Positions 25,401 to 37,514 of a DNA stretch of 64,000 nt are shown here, piece after piece. Both the position numbers and the translations under genes were made by a program. Source of the stretch: Pelodera strongyloides. Lineage: Eukaryota > Nematoda > Chromadorea > Rhabditida > Rhabditidae. Within the stretch, counting starts at the first letter, position 1, and the number at the start of each line of letters is the position of its first letter. Location: the NCBI GenBank assembly GCA_036852015.1, contig JAANDG010000219.1:152843-216842 (forward strand). Reading direction: 5' to 3'. The notes beneath the pieces are model-generated. The model was not told the DNA's origin. It worked only from the letters and a program-made list of their open reading frames with translations, and did no database searches.

Positions 25401-26860
25401 TATATAAAGAAGTCACTAAAAGCAAGGTTAAAGTTGTAAAAAAAAACCTACAATAATATACCTAGTTCCCAACTTGTATTAGGTACAAGTGTTCCTGTGG
25501 CTTATGTCAATAAAGTTGACCACCCAGAGTTCAGGTCTCACAAAGTACTTTGCATCATCTTTTCTGGTTGATGTTTTTACCACATCTCCAAAGATAAAAT
25601 GATTTCTTACTGACTATGAGGAAGATATGCGGAAGGTGGTCAAACATAGCTGCAAACGCTATTAATTTTGAGACATTTCGTCATATTTTCCGAATGGAAT
25701 AGAGTTAAATCAATTGGAGTCAATTCGAAACTTGCGCGTTTGAAATGTAACGTGTGCTTTTGGTACCTCATTTATTTGTGATGTGTAACTTTCGTCATCT
25801 TATTTTCACTTTTTTAAAGGTGCAACAAGCCTGGATACTTTGGACATCACCGACGCTGGGCCCCGGGGAACAGGGAAACCGATTCTGATGCTGAACTTTG
25901 TTTTTGTTGTTATTTTGTTGTATTTCTCACTCTTATAACTTATAACATACAGGGTAAAAGTGGATTTTGCTTAAAAGCTCACAATTATCAAGTATATGGT
26001 CATACAAAAAAAATCTACGAGGAACCTACGTTACGTGCACATTCATTTATTTTGCAAGTTCACGAATTACTTCGATTCCGTTCTTTGCAAATAGTGATGA
26101 CAAATTGGTGTATAGGTGGTCCTCCTAGATGTAGAAAAAAAAAGTAAAAATCCTCCTACACAGACAATAGGCATCGATGCAATATTGCACAAGCGACAAA
26201 CTCAAAGACCCTGACTGACCAGTAGTTTGATGCTTGTTTTCCACTTACTGATAGGAAAACACTGCGGAAGTAAAATAAACAAACTATCGTATAACTTGAC
26301 CTTGAGTAAACAGTAAACGTTTGTAGTAGGTAGTTAAGGTGATTATTTTTGGCTTGTAATGCTTGTAATATGTTTAGCTAAAGAAACTTAACTTCAAATT
26401 AGAGTGTAGTTTTCCCCATAAATGCATAACAAAGGCTAAATAATTATTCTATTCGTAGTTCATGATTGCAGTTCGCTATGATTTGTAGCCAAACTCAAAC
26501 TCAAACTCCAAACACAAATTCTTATTTCATTTTTCACACTTTCATTCTCCAGTCACAAAAACTATGTACAATTGAGAAAAGAAAATTGACAGACATACGA
26601 ATTATATCTATCACTAATCACTATTTGTTAATTGATATTTCTCGCCTTCTTCTGTCATTTAAAGGAAAAAGCCACGCTTGAACTGATCGTTCTTTGATTG
26701 GAATGTTTGATCTTTGAAAAAAAAAACTGGATATGTGACAATGCAGTACAGATGACAGACAACGAGTTATTTATGTGGTTCCAAATGGTCAAGTGAGATG
26801 GGACAAAATGAGAGTAAACGGACAGGCCCAGAGAAAATGGAATTTTACAGGAATTTTATT
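22440..26860. other. Non-coding stretch with repeats
   Basis: No firm gene. GA-rich simple repeat at 24355-24440. On the minus strand near 24458-24547 an open segment containing NVIISLIGERILSHSAFEIG follows a good acceptor (CCTTACACAG), but no partner exon was found. ATTTATTTATTTATT at about 24704-24722 heads a segment related to 19420 and 60450, possibly LINE 3' ends. Confidence 0.5.
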
Positions 26861-26961
26861 TCATAAGAATTTGCCCAGAAAACAGATGAAGCTTCCCGAA
26901 GTACTCACGTTACCCGCAGGGTAGGGGAGGGGGAAATACGTCAGGGGTTCGCAAATGTGTA

Positions 26962-27115
26962 CAATAGAGCTGGCACGATTTTGGAGAGAACGCGGCAGGT
27001 ACGCCACATGTGCGCCAATAGAGGTGGCACAATTTTGGGGAGAACGCGGCAGGTACGCCACACGGACGCCAATAGAGCTGGAAATTTTGGGGAGACCGCG
27101 TACCCAACAAGTTTC
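26962..27115. repeat. 54-bp minisatellite, about three units
   Basis: CAATAGAGCTGGCAC starts at 26962 and recurs at 27016 and 27070 with the same spacing. Each unit carries TTTTGGGGAGAACGCGGCAG and TACGCCACA, and the last copy is shortened. The similar-looking ORFs in several frames come from the repeat. Confidence 0.85.
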
Positions 27116-27840
27116 GTCGGCTCAGGTAGTTTTCCTGTTGACCACTAGCACGGAAATCTACACGGATAAAAACTTGCGGAGTTATTTCATGCACATATTA
27201 GAAATTGTTTTCCTCGGTTTACTTTTACGCTTGATGCTATTCACGTTGCACTTTCTTTGGCTTATAGGTGCTATAACCTGTACATGTTGGTTTGTTATTT
27301 TTGGTTGTATGTGTAATAAATTATGTTTTGATGAGTGACATAGTTAGTTGCAGACTAAGGTTGATCTATTATGATCAGCTACGTTAATTAGATAGAAAAT
27401 AGCAAAGGAAGGACTAAAAATATCATAATAACAAAACTTTAACAACAGTAATTTCCAGACAATGACAGGAACATCATTTGCCAAATGTCAGTGAAAAAAG
27501 GGTCTCAGTTTCAGATAGAAAGTGATCGTTCTGGTATTATTATTATTACTATTTCACGAACTACTTGCACGCGTGCGTGACAGGTCATTCCTGTTAGTTG
27601 ATCTACTTTCCAGTTACCTTTTTAGTCTACCGAGAGCTAAAAATAGCATCAAAAGATAAGAAACGTCAGTTTTGAGCGCTGAAGTGATAAATTGTAGAAA
27701 TAATTTAGATTCTGTAAAATACCGGATGAGTAGTGATTCAATCGTAAATTCCAAACATTCTTTTCATTTACAATTAAGCTGATCATTTATGTGTGTGGTA
27801 ATCTCGCATCATGCATCTTATTGTTATTAAAGGGAGAGGC

Positions 27841-28280
27841 CCATGAGAAAAATGTTTTCCTCAATTTATTTGTACAAAATGTCCAGAATATCAGAAATAT
27901 TACGGCGAAAACCGCATTTCTTTACGCCTAGAACTCGCAGAGTTATTCCCCGGCAAACAGTTCGGCCAGGTACCGTAGTCAGAATCAATTTTTGCGCCTT
28001 TGGGGCATTACTGTATTGGAAACACCTCTTTATAATCTTAGGAATGATCTTTATTCGTTTGAACATTATATTGTAGAGAAAGAATGCAAATGAACGGATA
28101 TAAACAGTAAAAACTAATTTTGACGTTGCTGACTACGGTACCTGGCCGAACCGTTTGCCGGTGAATAACTCTGCGAGTTCAAGACTTCACGCAATGCGGT
28201 TTTCACAGTAATATTTCTGAAATTTCGGACATATTGTACAAGCAAAGTGAGGAAAACTTTTTTCTCGTGGGCCTCTCCCT
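27841..28280. mobile_element. TTAA-flanked palindromic element, family F (AGGGAGAGGCCC)
   Basis: TTAA at 27837-27840 and 28281-28284 flank 440 bp with long inverted arms (AGGGAGAGGCCCATGAG, then GGTACCGTAGTCAG near the centre, mirrored as CTGACTACGGTACC). The right TTAA is also the left TTAA of the next element. Confidence 0.85.
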
Positions 28281-28284
28281 TTAA

Positions 28285-28458
28285 TGCGAAAACCGGCCGG
28301 TTTTTGAAACGCACTGCGTACACCTGCTTTATTATGCATCATATGCAAATGAGCAAAAATTAGAATAAAAACTAGACCCCAATTAGACCCCACGTTGCAT
28401 AAATGCATAGGAATGCAAGTACATGAGATGCGTTTCAAAAACCGGCCGGTATTTCGCT
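28285..28458. mobile_element. TTAA-flanked palindromic element, family B, abutting family F
   Basis: It shares TTAA 28281-28284 with family F and ends at TTAA 28459-28462. The outer block at left (TGCGAAAACCGGCCGG) has drifted from GCGAAATACCGGCCGG while the right end is canonical. Confidence 0.8.
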
Positions 28459-28464
28459 TTAAAC

Positions 28465-29995
28465 TCAGAATTTACGAAAGCAAAGACCGGAGCAAAAGCA
28501 GGGCTATGTGATTTGCTGTTTTGTCCGAAACAAACACGAGAAAAAAAACCACTGCTTACCAGTGAGACACTCAGAATGTATGTGGCTGTTTGCGGAGCAA
28601 GTTCCATGGAAATGTATCTTATATTAGTCGGAAGAAAATGCATATCCGTCCCAGGTGAAGTTAGTATTTATTCTATAAAACTTGAATCATATTTTTATTC
28701 TGCTCGGTTTTTACTGTACTCTGTTTATCGTTTCACCTCAAAATCATTTGTGATATTCGCTCAATTTTAAAGCAGTAACATACGGTTTTTGAAATGTGTT
28801 TTGGAGGGTGTATTCCCATGTAGTGTATACAAGCACATCGCGATACTGCGCTTTCTAATTATATTCATTTATACATACAACTTACGGTAATGCAGTTGGG
28901 CAACAAACGTTTCAAAAATCGGCCGTTACATCCCTTGGAAGTTTTGGTCACTGCAAAGCGGAATGGGACCGAACCGTCTCACTGGACGGCATTAGCTCGT
29001 CACGTCACGGATAAGCAGCCCTTTTGGCTCACAAAGATTAGGTTTTGCGAACTGACCTGTATATAAATACTTTATTGACACAAACACAATCAACCTGTCA
29101 AGTATAACATCAATCAAGTACATGATAAGAATAAGAATAATTTATTTACAGGTAGTAAGTTGAATTCATTTTCTTGTAACAGGTGCCAAGCGCAATATGA
29201 GGAAAATCAAAGAAGGGGAATTTAACGAATAAAATAGTGTAACAACATATCTTAACGCCTACGCGGAGTTGCTTTAGTACGGTATTCAGGATGAGGTTCA
29301 CCCAGTCCAGTATTAGGTGCAGGTGTCCCAATGTTACCTTAACATGAAATAAACTAAGTACGTGAGAAGTGAGAACAGTAAAAGCGAAGTAATAGCGGAA
29401 GTAGCGTCGTGTTTCAAATCTGCCAGAGTGAATATACGCTTAGTGGAAGAGTAGAAATTTATATTATTGTTAGGAAAACACAATTCCGGATTATTACAAT
29501 GAGGTTAGAATTGAGTTATGCAGACATTTGCAGTAAAAGACGAGACGCCAAACCTATCGGTCTTTCTATGCGGCGAAGGAATCGACCTGTAATAAGCGCG
29601 CCTCGCAGCTCATCGAGTGTGGTATGCGCTGCATGGGAGTTTTTACCATTAGGCCAAACCTAGTGGACCCTACGAAAGATAATAAAAGGCGAATTTGAGT
29701 GCATCATTTGTTAGAGTAGAATTGAGATTATTACATGTGCGTCATACTGTAAATAGTCACTGTGAAGTCCCGGGAATAGCCTGTGCCCACAGAGTTGTGA
29801 TGGCCAGTCTTCTATACTGCACGAGAGTGGATGATGCTCACATATCAGACAAGTTTGATGCTGAACGGTTCTGTCTGCTTTTTTATCACAGCAAATTTAT
29901 CTTAGCAAAGCGCCTACTGGAACCACAAATTAGATCCCTAATGGCTTATGATTAGTTAATGATCTTCCGTAGACACAAAAGTAGGAGCGCAACGG
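28465..29995. other. Non-coding stretch
   Basis: No consistent exons. Two plus-strand ORFs at 29409-29663 and 29695-29955 have ordinary-looking composition but no splice partners, signal or motif, and are not called. Confidence 0.45.
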
Positions 29996-30001
29996 CATTA
30001 A

Positions 30002-30335
30002 AGGGATGGGGTCAGTTCAAGTCACCCATCACTGTATTTTTATATACGTACATTATTGCCGGCGTTCGTAATTTTTGGAAATTTTTGGAAGCGACTTTAT
30101 GTAGCATTAATGTGTGCGTGTTGAAATTGAATAACACTATTTTTCTTTCATAATCCCAAATTAGCGGGCGATCTAGAATGTTCCTGCTTGTTTGTGAGGT
30201 AAAGCGGGTTTATGATGTCAGCTAAACTGCCAACAATGGTGTTGGACGGCGATTTTTGTACTAATTGTGATCTATATGGGGTGTACTATGCATATAAAAA
30301 ATAAAGTAAGGGTGACTTGAACTGACCCGATCCCT
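30002..30335. mobile_element. TTAA-flanked element, family E (AGGGATGGGGTCAGTTCAAG)
   Basis: TTAA at 29998-30001 and 30336-30339 flank 334 bp. The termini AGGGATGGGGTCAGTTCAAG and CTTGAACTGACCCGATCCCT are inverted copies with one mismatch; the interior is not palindromic. Confidence 0.8.
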
Positions 30336-30585
30336 TTAATGTATAACAGAAGCGTGCACTGTCTCTCGTGCAATTTCGCTGCGACTTGGTTTCCTTACTT
30401 ACAAAAAAACATACACACACACACACACGAGCGTATTGATGTAAAATACTAGTGTGAGAAAGTTTGCACGTTTGCAGGATAGCTACCTAAGTGAGTCATC
30501 CATCTTCGGCTTTGGCACGGTGTCCTATGTCGCTGAAAAACAATCCAAAAACTGCACCATACATGGAGACACAATATTTATATTA

Positions 30586-31034
30586 CCAGCCGTTCGAAGA
30601 GCCCTACGGCTCTTCTCCGAATGGAGGAATCGGCCTTCGGCCGATTGTTCCCTATTTGAAAAAAAAAATTGCTACAATGTAATAAGTTAACTCTCGTCTC
30701 TTTCTCCTCCGTGCCACTTACATTCACAGCTTTGATTGTGGAAACGTATAATAATCAGTTTGGATCTCCACTCGTCTAACGCTAACATGCAAATTTGCCA
30801 TTGAAGGTGCTGTATGTAGGACAGAGGGTTATTCTTATGATAAGCTAGCATAGCTCAAGAGGTAGAGCGTTGGACTTTGAATCGAGGGGTTGTGCGCTGC
30901 TGCGGGTTCGAATCTCGCCAGCGGCAAAGATTTTGAATGCTCTTTCGGCTGCCAATAGAAGATTTTCTTTATGAAAAGATTTCGTTTCGTTCACACAAAC
31001 AAAAAAGTAAACTCTTCTCCTTTATATAATAAGA
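30586..31034 (-). mobile_element. Helitron-like element, 449 bp, with tRNA-like cargo (copy 1)
   Basis: On the minus strand: A|TCTTATTATATAAAGGAGAAG at the 5' end. At the 3' end come hairpins CGGCCGAAGGCCG and AAGAGCCGTAGGGCTCTT, then ACGG and CTGG|T. It is exactly as long as the copy at 55862-56310 and largely alike along its whole length. A tRNA-like block at 30844-30926 (plus strand) has TAGCTCAAGAGGTAGAGC as A box, ACTTTGAAT resembling a tRNA-Gln anticodon loop, and GGGTTCGAATCTC as B box. Confidence 0.65.
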
Positions 31035-31196
31035 TTTTGCAATAAACGGTTGGTAATTATGCATACCAGAAACAATTTAAAAGATAACAACCACATTTTC
31101 TCATTGCAATAGCCAAAAGCAAAATATAAAAAAAATATAACCCTCAGGCTTCAGTGATTAATGTTTAGGAGATAGGCCTCTTCGTCGACTATACTA

Positions 31197-31426
31197 CCAG
31201 ACGGCTACGCCGCCTGAGGCGCCTTTCTATTTCTATGCTTATGAAACGTCGGTAACGTAGATGAAAATCTTTACGAATGATAAAGACACATATCGTTCTT
31301 TACATTAAAATATTCTAATTTGAGCTGCGGCACTCTTTTATACCCGAAGCGGAACAATTTATTCAAATTATACTTCCGCAACGTGAGTGCTAGCGCACGT
31401 TACAGTTACTCTTTTATATAATAAAA
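31197..31426 (-). mobile_element. Helitron-like element, 230 bp, decayed 5' end
   Basis: The 3' end has the GCCTCAGGCGGCG stem, then AGCCGTCTGG before T. The 5' end reads TTTTATTATATAAAAGAG after A, one base away from the TC start. A related stem (ACGCCGCCTGAGGCGGC) occurs again near 31523 beside a GC-rich patch. Confidence 0.45.
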
Positions 31427-31539
31427 TGCCTATACCGCATTGTCTGCGCACTTCGTGAATGCAAAAGTGGTCAATACCTAAAATTTGTATTTTATATATG
31501 TATATGTATCTGCCGGTCGGCCAACGCCGCCTGAGGCGG

Positions 31540-31810
31540 CTTTCCATTACTACGTTCCTGGGTGCGCAGCGCCCGTCTGCCAGCCGCGCAAATTGGAGTG
31601 CACGCGTAGCCAGCCTCGCAGTTTCCAGTGCGGGCGTAGACAACCGCGTACCGCGCAGATGGGGGCGCACCCAGCCGCGTAGTATGCAAACTACGCGGCT
31701 GGGTGCGCGGTGCCTCGGGGAGCTCAACCGCGCAGCGCACCCCCGGCCAACTGCGCAGAAGGCCCCCGGCCAGCCGCGTAGGGGGGCAAAAAGAAGGGGC
31801 GCAGCGCGCT
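31540..31810. repeat. GC-rich island of short degenerate repeats with a perfect 18-bp hairpin
   Basis: Degenerate repeats of CCAGCCGCGTAG and CGCGCAG types. Arms at 31665-31682 and 31691-31708 are perfectly complementary over 18 bases with an 8-base loop. It gives long ORFs on both strands by composition only, not genes. From 31845 to 31998 a looser minisatellite with CAATATATGGGA follows. Confidence 0.75.
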
Positions 31811-32610
31811 TGAAAACTAGAGATTTCAACTTACGTCTGTATACATATATGGGAGTGGAAATGCTCAACAAATGTTTCAATATATGGAAGTAGAGATGTT
31901 CAATAGTTCAACATACATACGTTTCAATACATGGGAACATGGGAGTTATGTGAATGGAGATGTTCAAGATACGTTTCAATATATGGGAATGGAGCTCTCT
32001 CAACTACAGCAAAAACCAAACGCGTGTGGGTACGGCAAATAAGACACGATTCGGTTACCACTAGCTGTGGATAAAACAAAGTTTGCATACTAAGTTGACC
32101 TAGATCTGATATGATACTAAGTTGACAAAGTTGACAAGAGGTTAGAATCCCAATCTCACCGGGTGTTTTGTATTCTCCATTTCCCTTTATGATCTACCGA
32201 AACTTGATGAAAGGACTTCGTTGCGGACGTTGTGACAAACAAACATTTATCTTTTATATACTACAGCAGATTACGCAAGCCATAACTTCTTTCTTTCTTT
32301 CAACTAAATCAAATATGCATCAGTGCGAGTTCGTATTCAAATTTTTCTGTATTTACAGTAATAATCACATAAGATGAAAACGTTCGAAAACAAAATCGGT
32401 GACAGAGCTGACGTTGTTACATCGGCAGTTGCGCACGAAAATATCAATAAAAAACTGATTAATTTCTTTGATCATCTATGTTTACCGGTTTCCCGAATGT
32501 TCCACACGTCTTTAGAAATTTATTCAAAGCTCCATTTTCTCCTGAATTGATATTTATTTAAAAAGCAAAGAAGTTTGGAAACTAAATAGGATACAATGTT
32601 CCCGCTTTAA

Positions 32611-32773
32611 AGCGAAATGCTAGCGCCTTTGGAACATTTGCATATGATAAGCAAATCCTATGTATCCTATGCTAATTTTGTACGATCGTCCACGGCAATC
32701 GTACAAAATTAGCATAGGATACATAGGATTTGATTATCATATGCAAATTTTCCAAAGAGGCTAGCATTTCGCT
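32611..32773. mobile_element. TTAA-flanked palindromic element, family H (AGCGAAATGCTAGC)
   Basis: TTAA at 32607-32610 and 32774-32777 flank 163 bp that is nearly one continuous palindrome, centred on GATCGTCCACGGCAATC. The second copy is at 44109-44263 in the opposite central orientation. Confidence 0.85.
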
Positions 32774-32779
32774 TTAAGC

Positions 32780-35070
32780 ACATTTTTAAACGATGACCTA
32801 GGAATATTAGAGAGCCATGCTATTGATATTCAAAATTCTAAGAAGAAGTTGTTTTTCTAAGAAAAAATTTAAATTTCATCGCGCAGCCCACTCATTCACA
32901 TAATGTGACAATTTTATAGTATATTGACTTTCTCAACTCTCTTTGAAACCGTATAGGAACCATAATAGAACAACATTATTTTTGAATCACTGCAATTCGT
33001 TTATTCCCAGGATTTACTCAAAATAGTTTCTGGAGTGGCTGCGTCAGTCTAATAATGAGGTAGCGTAGGCAAATGTCTTGCATTACATCGCTTGCGCAGG
33101 GCCACAGCATAAATAAACTTTCTATTTTCACACATGCTCTTTTTTGTCAACTTCCTCATTTCCATCATTAATATTCCTTTTTCAACAGTTTTTTCGTTTA
33201 TAGGAGCGCACCAATGCTGCAATTTATACAGGATGCTGACGGTACGTTCCGCAGTTTACAAATATTTTGATTTCTAGAAAAGATTATTATTTTCAGTAGA
33301 TTTATTTACTAATTGTATTGTTTGTTGCATACATCCATTTTGTTGCTTCAATGAGGCAACGTTATGAAGTTATGAGTATGGGCGGATGCATTATACGGTA
33401 GCACAACTTTACTGTAAATATTAAATTTTCTTATTTTTTAATCAACTTCATAAACGGCTTGTTTTAAAAAATGTGCAAGTCACTGTATGGCAGCAAATGC
33501 AATATTGGTTTATTTTATAATTTTGTTACTCTAGACTGTCGTTTATACTTCCCGTACAACAATGAACGTTGCACAGTTTAATCTGATCGATCAGAATCTG
33601 ATCGATCAAACTGATTGTTTTGTCAATATTAAAATACTACCCCACTGGAGTATACTACCCAAGTTTGAAATAGTCTACCCCACTTGTATGGGGTTAGGAT
33701 TTTTTTAATGTAAAAAATACTACATCACTGTGGAAGAATACAACCTCCTTTTGACATTTTACTACCCCAGACAAAGGGGTAGTAATGTAAAAATGGGGTA
33801 GTGTTCTTCCAAGAAGGGGTAGTATTCTATAAGAGGTTGTATATTTGACCTTCAATGTTTAAAGTGCTTAAAATGTTTATTAGATACCTATCCCTAGGTA
33901 ATCCCTAGGTAATCTCGAATAATACTACCCAATACATGTGAAAATACTACCTTTTTTTTCTTTACAAAGTAATACCCCACCCATATTTTGTAAAGGGTAG
34001 TATTTTGCATGGGGTAGTTTTGTTTCAAAAAGGGGTCGTATTCTTAAACCAGGGGATATTATAGTAGTATTCTTCAATTCTACCCTGCGGCTCTGCTTTC
34101 TTGCGTGTTATTTCACAGCGCACGGAAGATCCGTCAGCCACGGAAATGTTGGTGAGACCGGGGGTCTTGAATTGTTTACAGTTGCAAGCCCCAATACCAG
34201 AACCCTTTGTTCTAACATAGCGATGGTCGTTTCCTGTAACCGCTTGCGTTTCCGATAGGTGACCGTTGACCCTGCATACACACTCCCTGCCTTGGTTCTC
34301 GATATTCTCTTATTGTTAGTGCTACATCTCAGTGTGCGTGTCAATGTCGTTTTATGCGATGGTCTAGATGTATTATGTTCGTTGATTAGTCCTAGACCGG
34401 TCTTTTTCACATACCAATGAGACGTATAGTGGGAACATTCCCCCTCCCCCCGGGCATGTATCTAGACCTCTGCACTCTCACTTTCTTTTCTCCCTTTCTA
34501 GGTTCGCGCACCGGAACCGGTAGCAGACCATGCACTTGATCCGCCTAATCTCCGATAAGATCCGAAACCCATGAACTTTTTATAGTTTGTAGTCTATTCA
34601 AGGGCGAGCTAATCTATTGCGCCTCGGATGCGCGAATAATGGAAACAATCAATACTAATTGATAGAATAGAAAAAGTATTTATTATTGTAAGTAACTGGC
34701 ATTAGGCTTGAAAAGAAGCACAAGAAAATAATGTGAATTAGTATTAAAGTTAGAATGTAATGATAGAATACGGGGACCTCGTCGTCACAGGCATTTGGAC
34801 CACAACACCGTCACAGTGCTACATCTTGATTATAATAATACTTTTAAATAACAACTCACATGTTCATAACCAGTTCAATGTGTTCCACAACGTCATTTAT
34901 TTACACGAAAGAAAGGTTTTCAATCTGATTCGAATTTGGAAGTTGTTCTCAAAGTACAGATTCATAATCCAACAACAATAGGCCAAACAATTCTGAGTAA
35001 TGACTAAATGACATACACAAACACAAGTTGAGATTTGGATACTCTGCTACTCTCGTTTTAGGTCGAAATA
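32780..35070. other. Non-coding stretch including a GGGGTAG-rich block
   Basis: From 33640 to 34085 the words ACTACCCC and GGGGTAGTATT recur many times on both strands at irregular spacing. At 34120-34165 CACGGAAGATCCGTCAGCCA and GTTGGTGAGACCGGG match, inverted, a segment near 48340-48390, so this is a dispersed repeat. The 100-codon minus ORF at 34108-34410 overlaps it and is not called. Confidence 0.55.
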
Positions 35071-35075
35071 TTTAA

Positions 35076-35251
35076 GCGAAATACCGGCCGGTTCTTGAAA
35101 CACCGTGTAGACCAGCATTCTTATGCAGCTTATGCAAATGAACATAATTCAGATTTAAAAAAAAATTCGAGCTAAATTTGAGCAAATTAGAGTAAATACG
35201 TAAGAATTCAGTTATCTACGATGCGTTTCAAAAACAGGCCGGCATTTCGCT
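35076..35251. mobile_element. TTAA-flanked palindromic element, family B
   Basis: TTAA at 35072-35075 and 35252-35255; termini GCGAAATACCGGCCGG and GGCCGGCATTTCGCT. 176 bp, same core as the copies at 28285 and 50877. Confidence 0.8.
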
Positions 35252-35259
35252 TTAAAACG

Positions 35260-36040
35260 TTGCTCGATTGAAGCAATCTACCTCCACCTTTTATTATTCT
35301 TTTTGTTTCTTTTTTTTTATCGTCAATACCCGACAAAACCCGTTTCTAGCAAAAAGAGCACAAGATTTTCGCTCGAGAATTTGCAAAAAAAGTTTAGGAA
35401 ACAAATAGTTACTCATGGTCAGTCGATTAGGACACTCCACTGTATGTTTCTATGAAATAATATTTTTGTTTATTATTTCTAGAGCAACTCACATTCTCAG
35501 TTTAGTTTATTAGTTTTAAAGGTTTAGGTTCTTCGACCTTTTCGCTTTTCTGTCAAGTTGGCAAGGTTCATTTTACAAGGTTTCTTCGTAAGACTAATTG
35601 CTCTAACAATAAGGAAGTTTTTTCAGTGATACTCTTGCTTTTCCTATACCTTATGTAGTCAAAGACCCATGGTTACAATAGACCATTTGAACTTTCTCTG
35701 ATATTTTTTGGATTGTGAACCAAAATATGTCATATTGTTCTTTTTTTGTGTCTGAGATCTAACGAAATGCCGGGCACTTATTTGTATTGGCCAGCATTGT
35801 GGCAACATGAAGGAACTTTCCTTTTCTGCTATGAGTGAACCGTGAACATGAACTCTGCAAGCAAAGTATTTTTTATTATCAATAAAAGTTTAATAATGAT
35901 TTAAGCAGTCTTCCACAATTAGCTGTAATGAAGGGATAATCACACTTTTTGCCTTGTGGAAAGTGTTTTACACTCAGCATTTCCGTTTAGTCTTCTACAG
36001 AACAGCTTCCAGTTGTTAATATTCTCGATGACATCTGAAA
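35260..36040. other. Non-coding stretch
   Basis: AT-rich and unique at the level visible here; no exon found. Confidence 0.5.
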
Positions 36041-36133
36041 CATTAGTTGCTTTATTTTAGCACACTTTTTATAGATATTTTTCCAATATTCATCTCTCAA
36101 CTTGTACTTGATGCATATTTTGGATAAAGTCTA

Positions 36134-37505
36134 TTACGGTGAATTTTCGCGAACCGCATTTTGTGTAAACGGTGGTCTGACGGGGTCTTTCTTTGAGCTT
36201 TTCAATGATTTCACGAGTTTCGTAGGGTCATATAATATGTTTTTCATACATTTGCTGAGGAAATCCTCCTCATTCGGCATAAGACACTTCAGTATAGATT
36301 CTTTCATGGCCTAGCCCGCTCCATTTTTTATGTTGCTTGTTGAAACAAATAAATCTGTACATTTTCTAATTGACCCCATCTTCTTCTTTTCACAACAAAT
36401 TTTGGAGTTTGTTCCGTCATCTTCAGGGCTCAAATTTTACGATTCTTATCTCACCTGTTTATCTTTTTTTTTCTGATTATTACTTATTACGGCGAAAGTG
36501 AAAGTGAAGCGTTTTCCAATAAAAAGGGGCTTTCACCTGTTTCCGCCACTATCAAACGGGTGTTAAATTAGGCTTATCTGGAGTTTTTCTGGAAAAAATT
36601 CGTATTTCGCCGCCAGTTTTATCATCAGCTGCGTTCCGAGTGGTGTGAGGGGTTTTGAGGGTACAAAGAATAGAATTGGGCAGAATTTTGAGTGAATCAG
36701 AGAGAAATTGCATCATACATCTGTGACATAACGCTCCTGATTTGTATGCTTTTTTTTGGGAATGTAATGGCAATGATTTGTTGATTGCGAATATTAGAAC
36801 ATAGATTAGCTGATGAATGTTTTGTTGGGAAAGAATTAGAGAACCATCTCAACCTTACTCACCTTGCGCAAAGGAAATAAACGAAAACAGATGCATATAT
36901 TCAAGATTCTAAAGGCCTGATCAATTCACTAAATCATGTACTTTTCTCAAAGACAAATTCTGAAAAACAATTTCACGCGTGTCTGAGGCTATTGCACTGT
37001 GTTCTAAAATCTCATAGATAGGAAATAGTTTGTTCCCAACTAAATAGGTAGGTGTATATGTATCAGGAATCCTATCCCTTCCACTTAAAGAAAACTCGCA
37101 GTCGTTTTCCTGGTGTGGCTGCCCACTTGAGACACTTCGCTCCATAATTATGTTCTTGAATTCTTGAATCTGAGCATATACAAAGCATACGTATTAGTGC
37201 TTAGCTTAGTATCTAACATAGAGGTCTCAAAGCCAGGCTTATGTGTATGGTCATATTGAAGATGTGTCCCTATCCAGAAACATCACTTATGTAAGCCCTT
37301 TGGTTAGTCCAACTTACAGTTAGCTTTGGTTAGTTGGTGAAGGAAACAAATTCGAAATATCTGCAATAACAGTCTGGCGTACGCTATTTATGCAATACAT
37401 TACATCAATGGACTTTTTAATGGAAATATAATATGGTCCAATGATTTCTGATATTATTCGCATATTTTCACATTTTTGATTTGTCGCATCAAGTGAATAA
37501 GACAT
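36134..37505 (-). CDS. Hypothetical 168-aa protein, three exons
   Basis: Exon 1: 37404-37505, MSYSLDATNQKCENMRIISE to ...KKSID, donor GTAATG. An alternative donor GTACGC 24 bases later is also in phase. Exon 2: 36942-37169, acceptor ATGCTCAG, IQEFKNIIMERSVSSGQPHQ, with GRDRIPDTYTPTYLVGNKLF and IYEILEHSAIASDTREIVFQ, donor GTACATG. Exon 3: 36134-36310, acceptor GGGCTAG, AMKESILKCLMPNEEDFLSK, lysine-rich end NAVRENSP-stop. All three are phase 0. A minus-strand AATAAA lies near 36051. No signal peptide or membrane segment; probably intracellular and partly helical. No family was recognised. Exon 2 is the most secure; an extra exon in the 36.31-36.94 kb intron is possible. Confidence 0.5.
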
Positions 37506-37514
37506 TTTATTCCT

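Noticed and set aside
30844..30926. Working tRNA gene
   Set aside because: A and B boxes are present, but the acceptor and anticodon stems do not pair well, and the same block sits inside a repeated 449-bp element.
31368..31893. 170- and 144-codon overlapping ORFs on opposite strands
   Set aside because: GC-rich repeats lack stop codons in every frame; there are no splice sites, no motif, and the composition is the repeat itself.
34108..34410. 100-codon minus-strand ORF with basic residues
   Set aside because: Part of it is a dispersed repeat also present near 48340-48390, and there are no splice partners.
36552..36773. 73-codon ORF as an extra exon of the 36-37.5 kb gene
   Set aside because: No acceptor puts this frame in phase with the flanking exons without meeting a stop.
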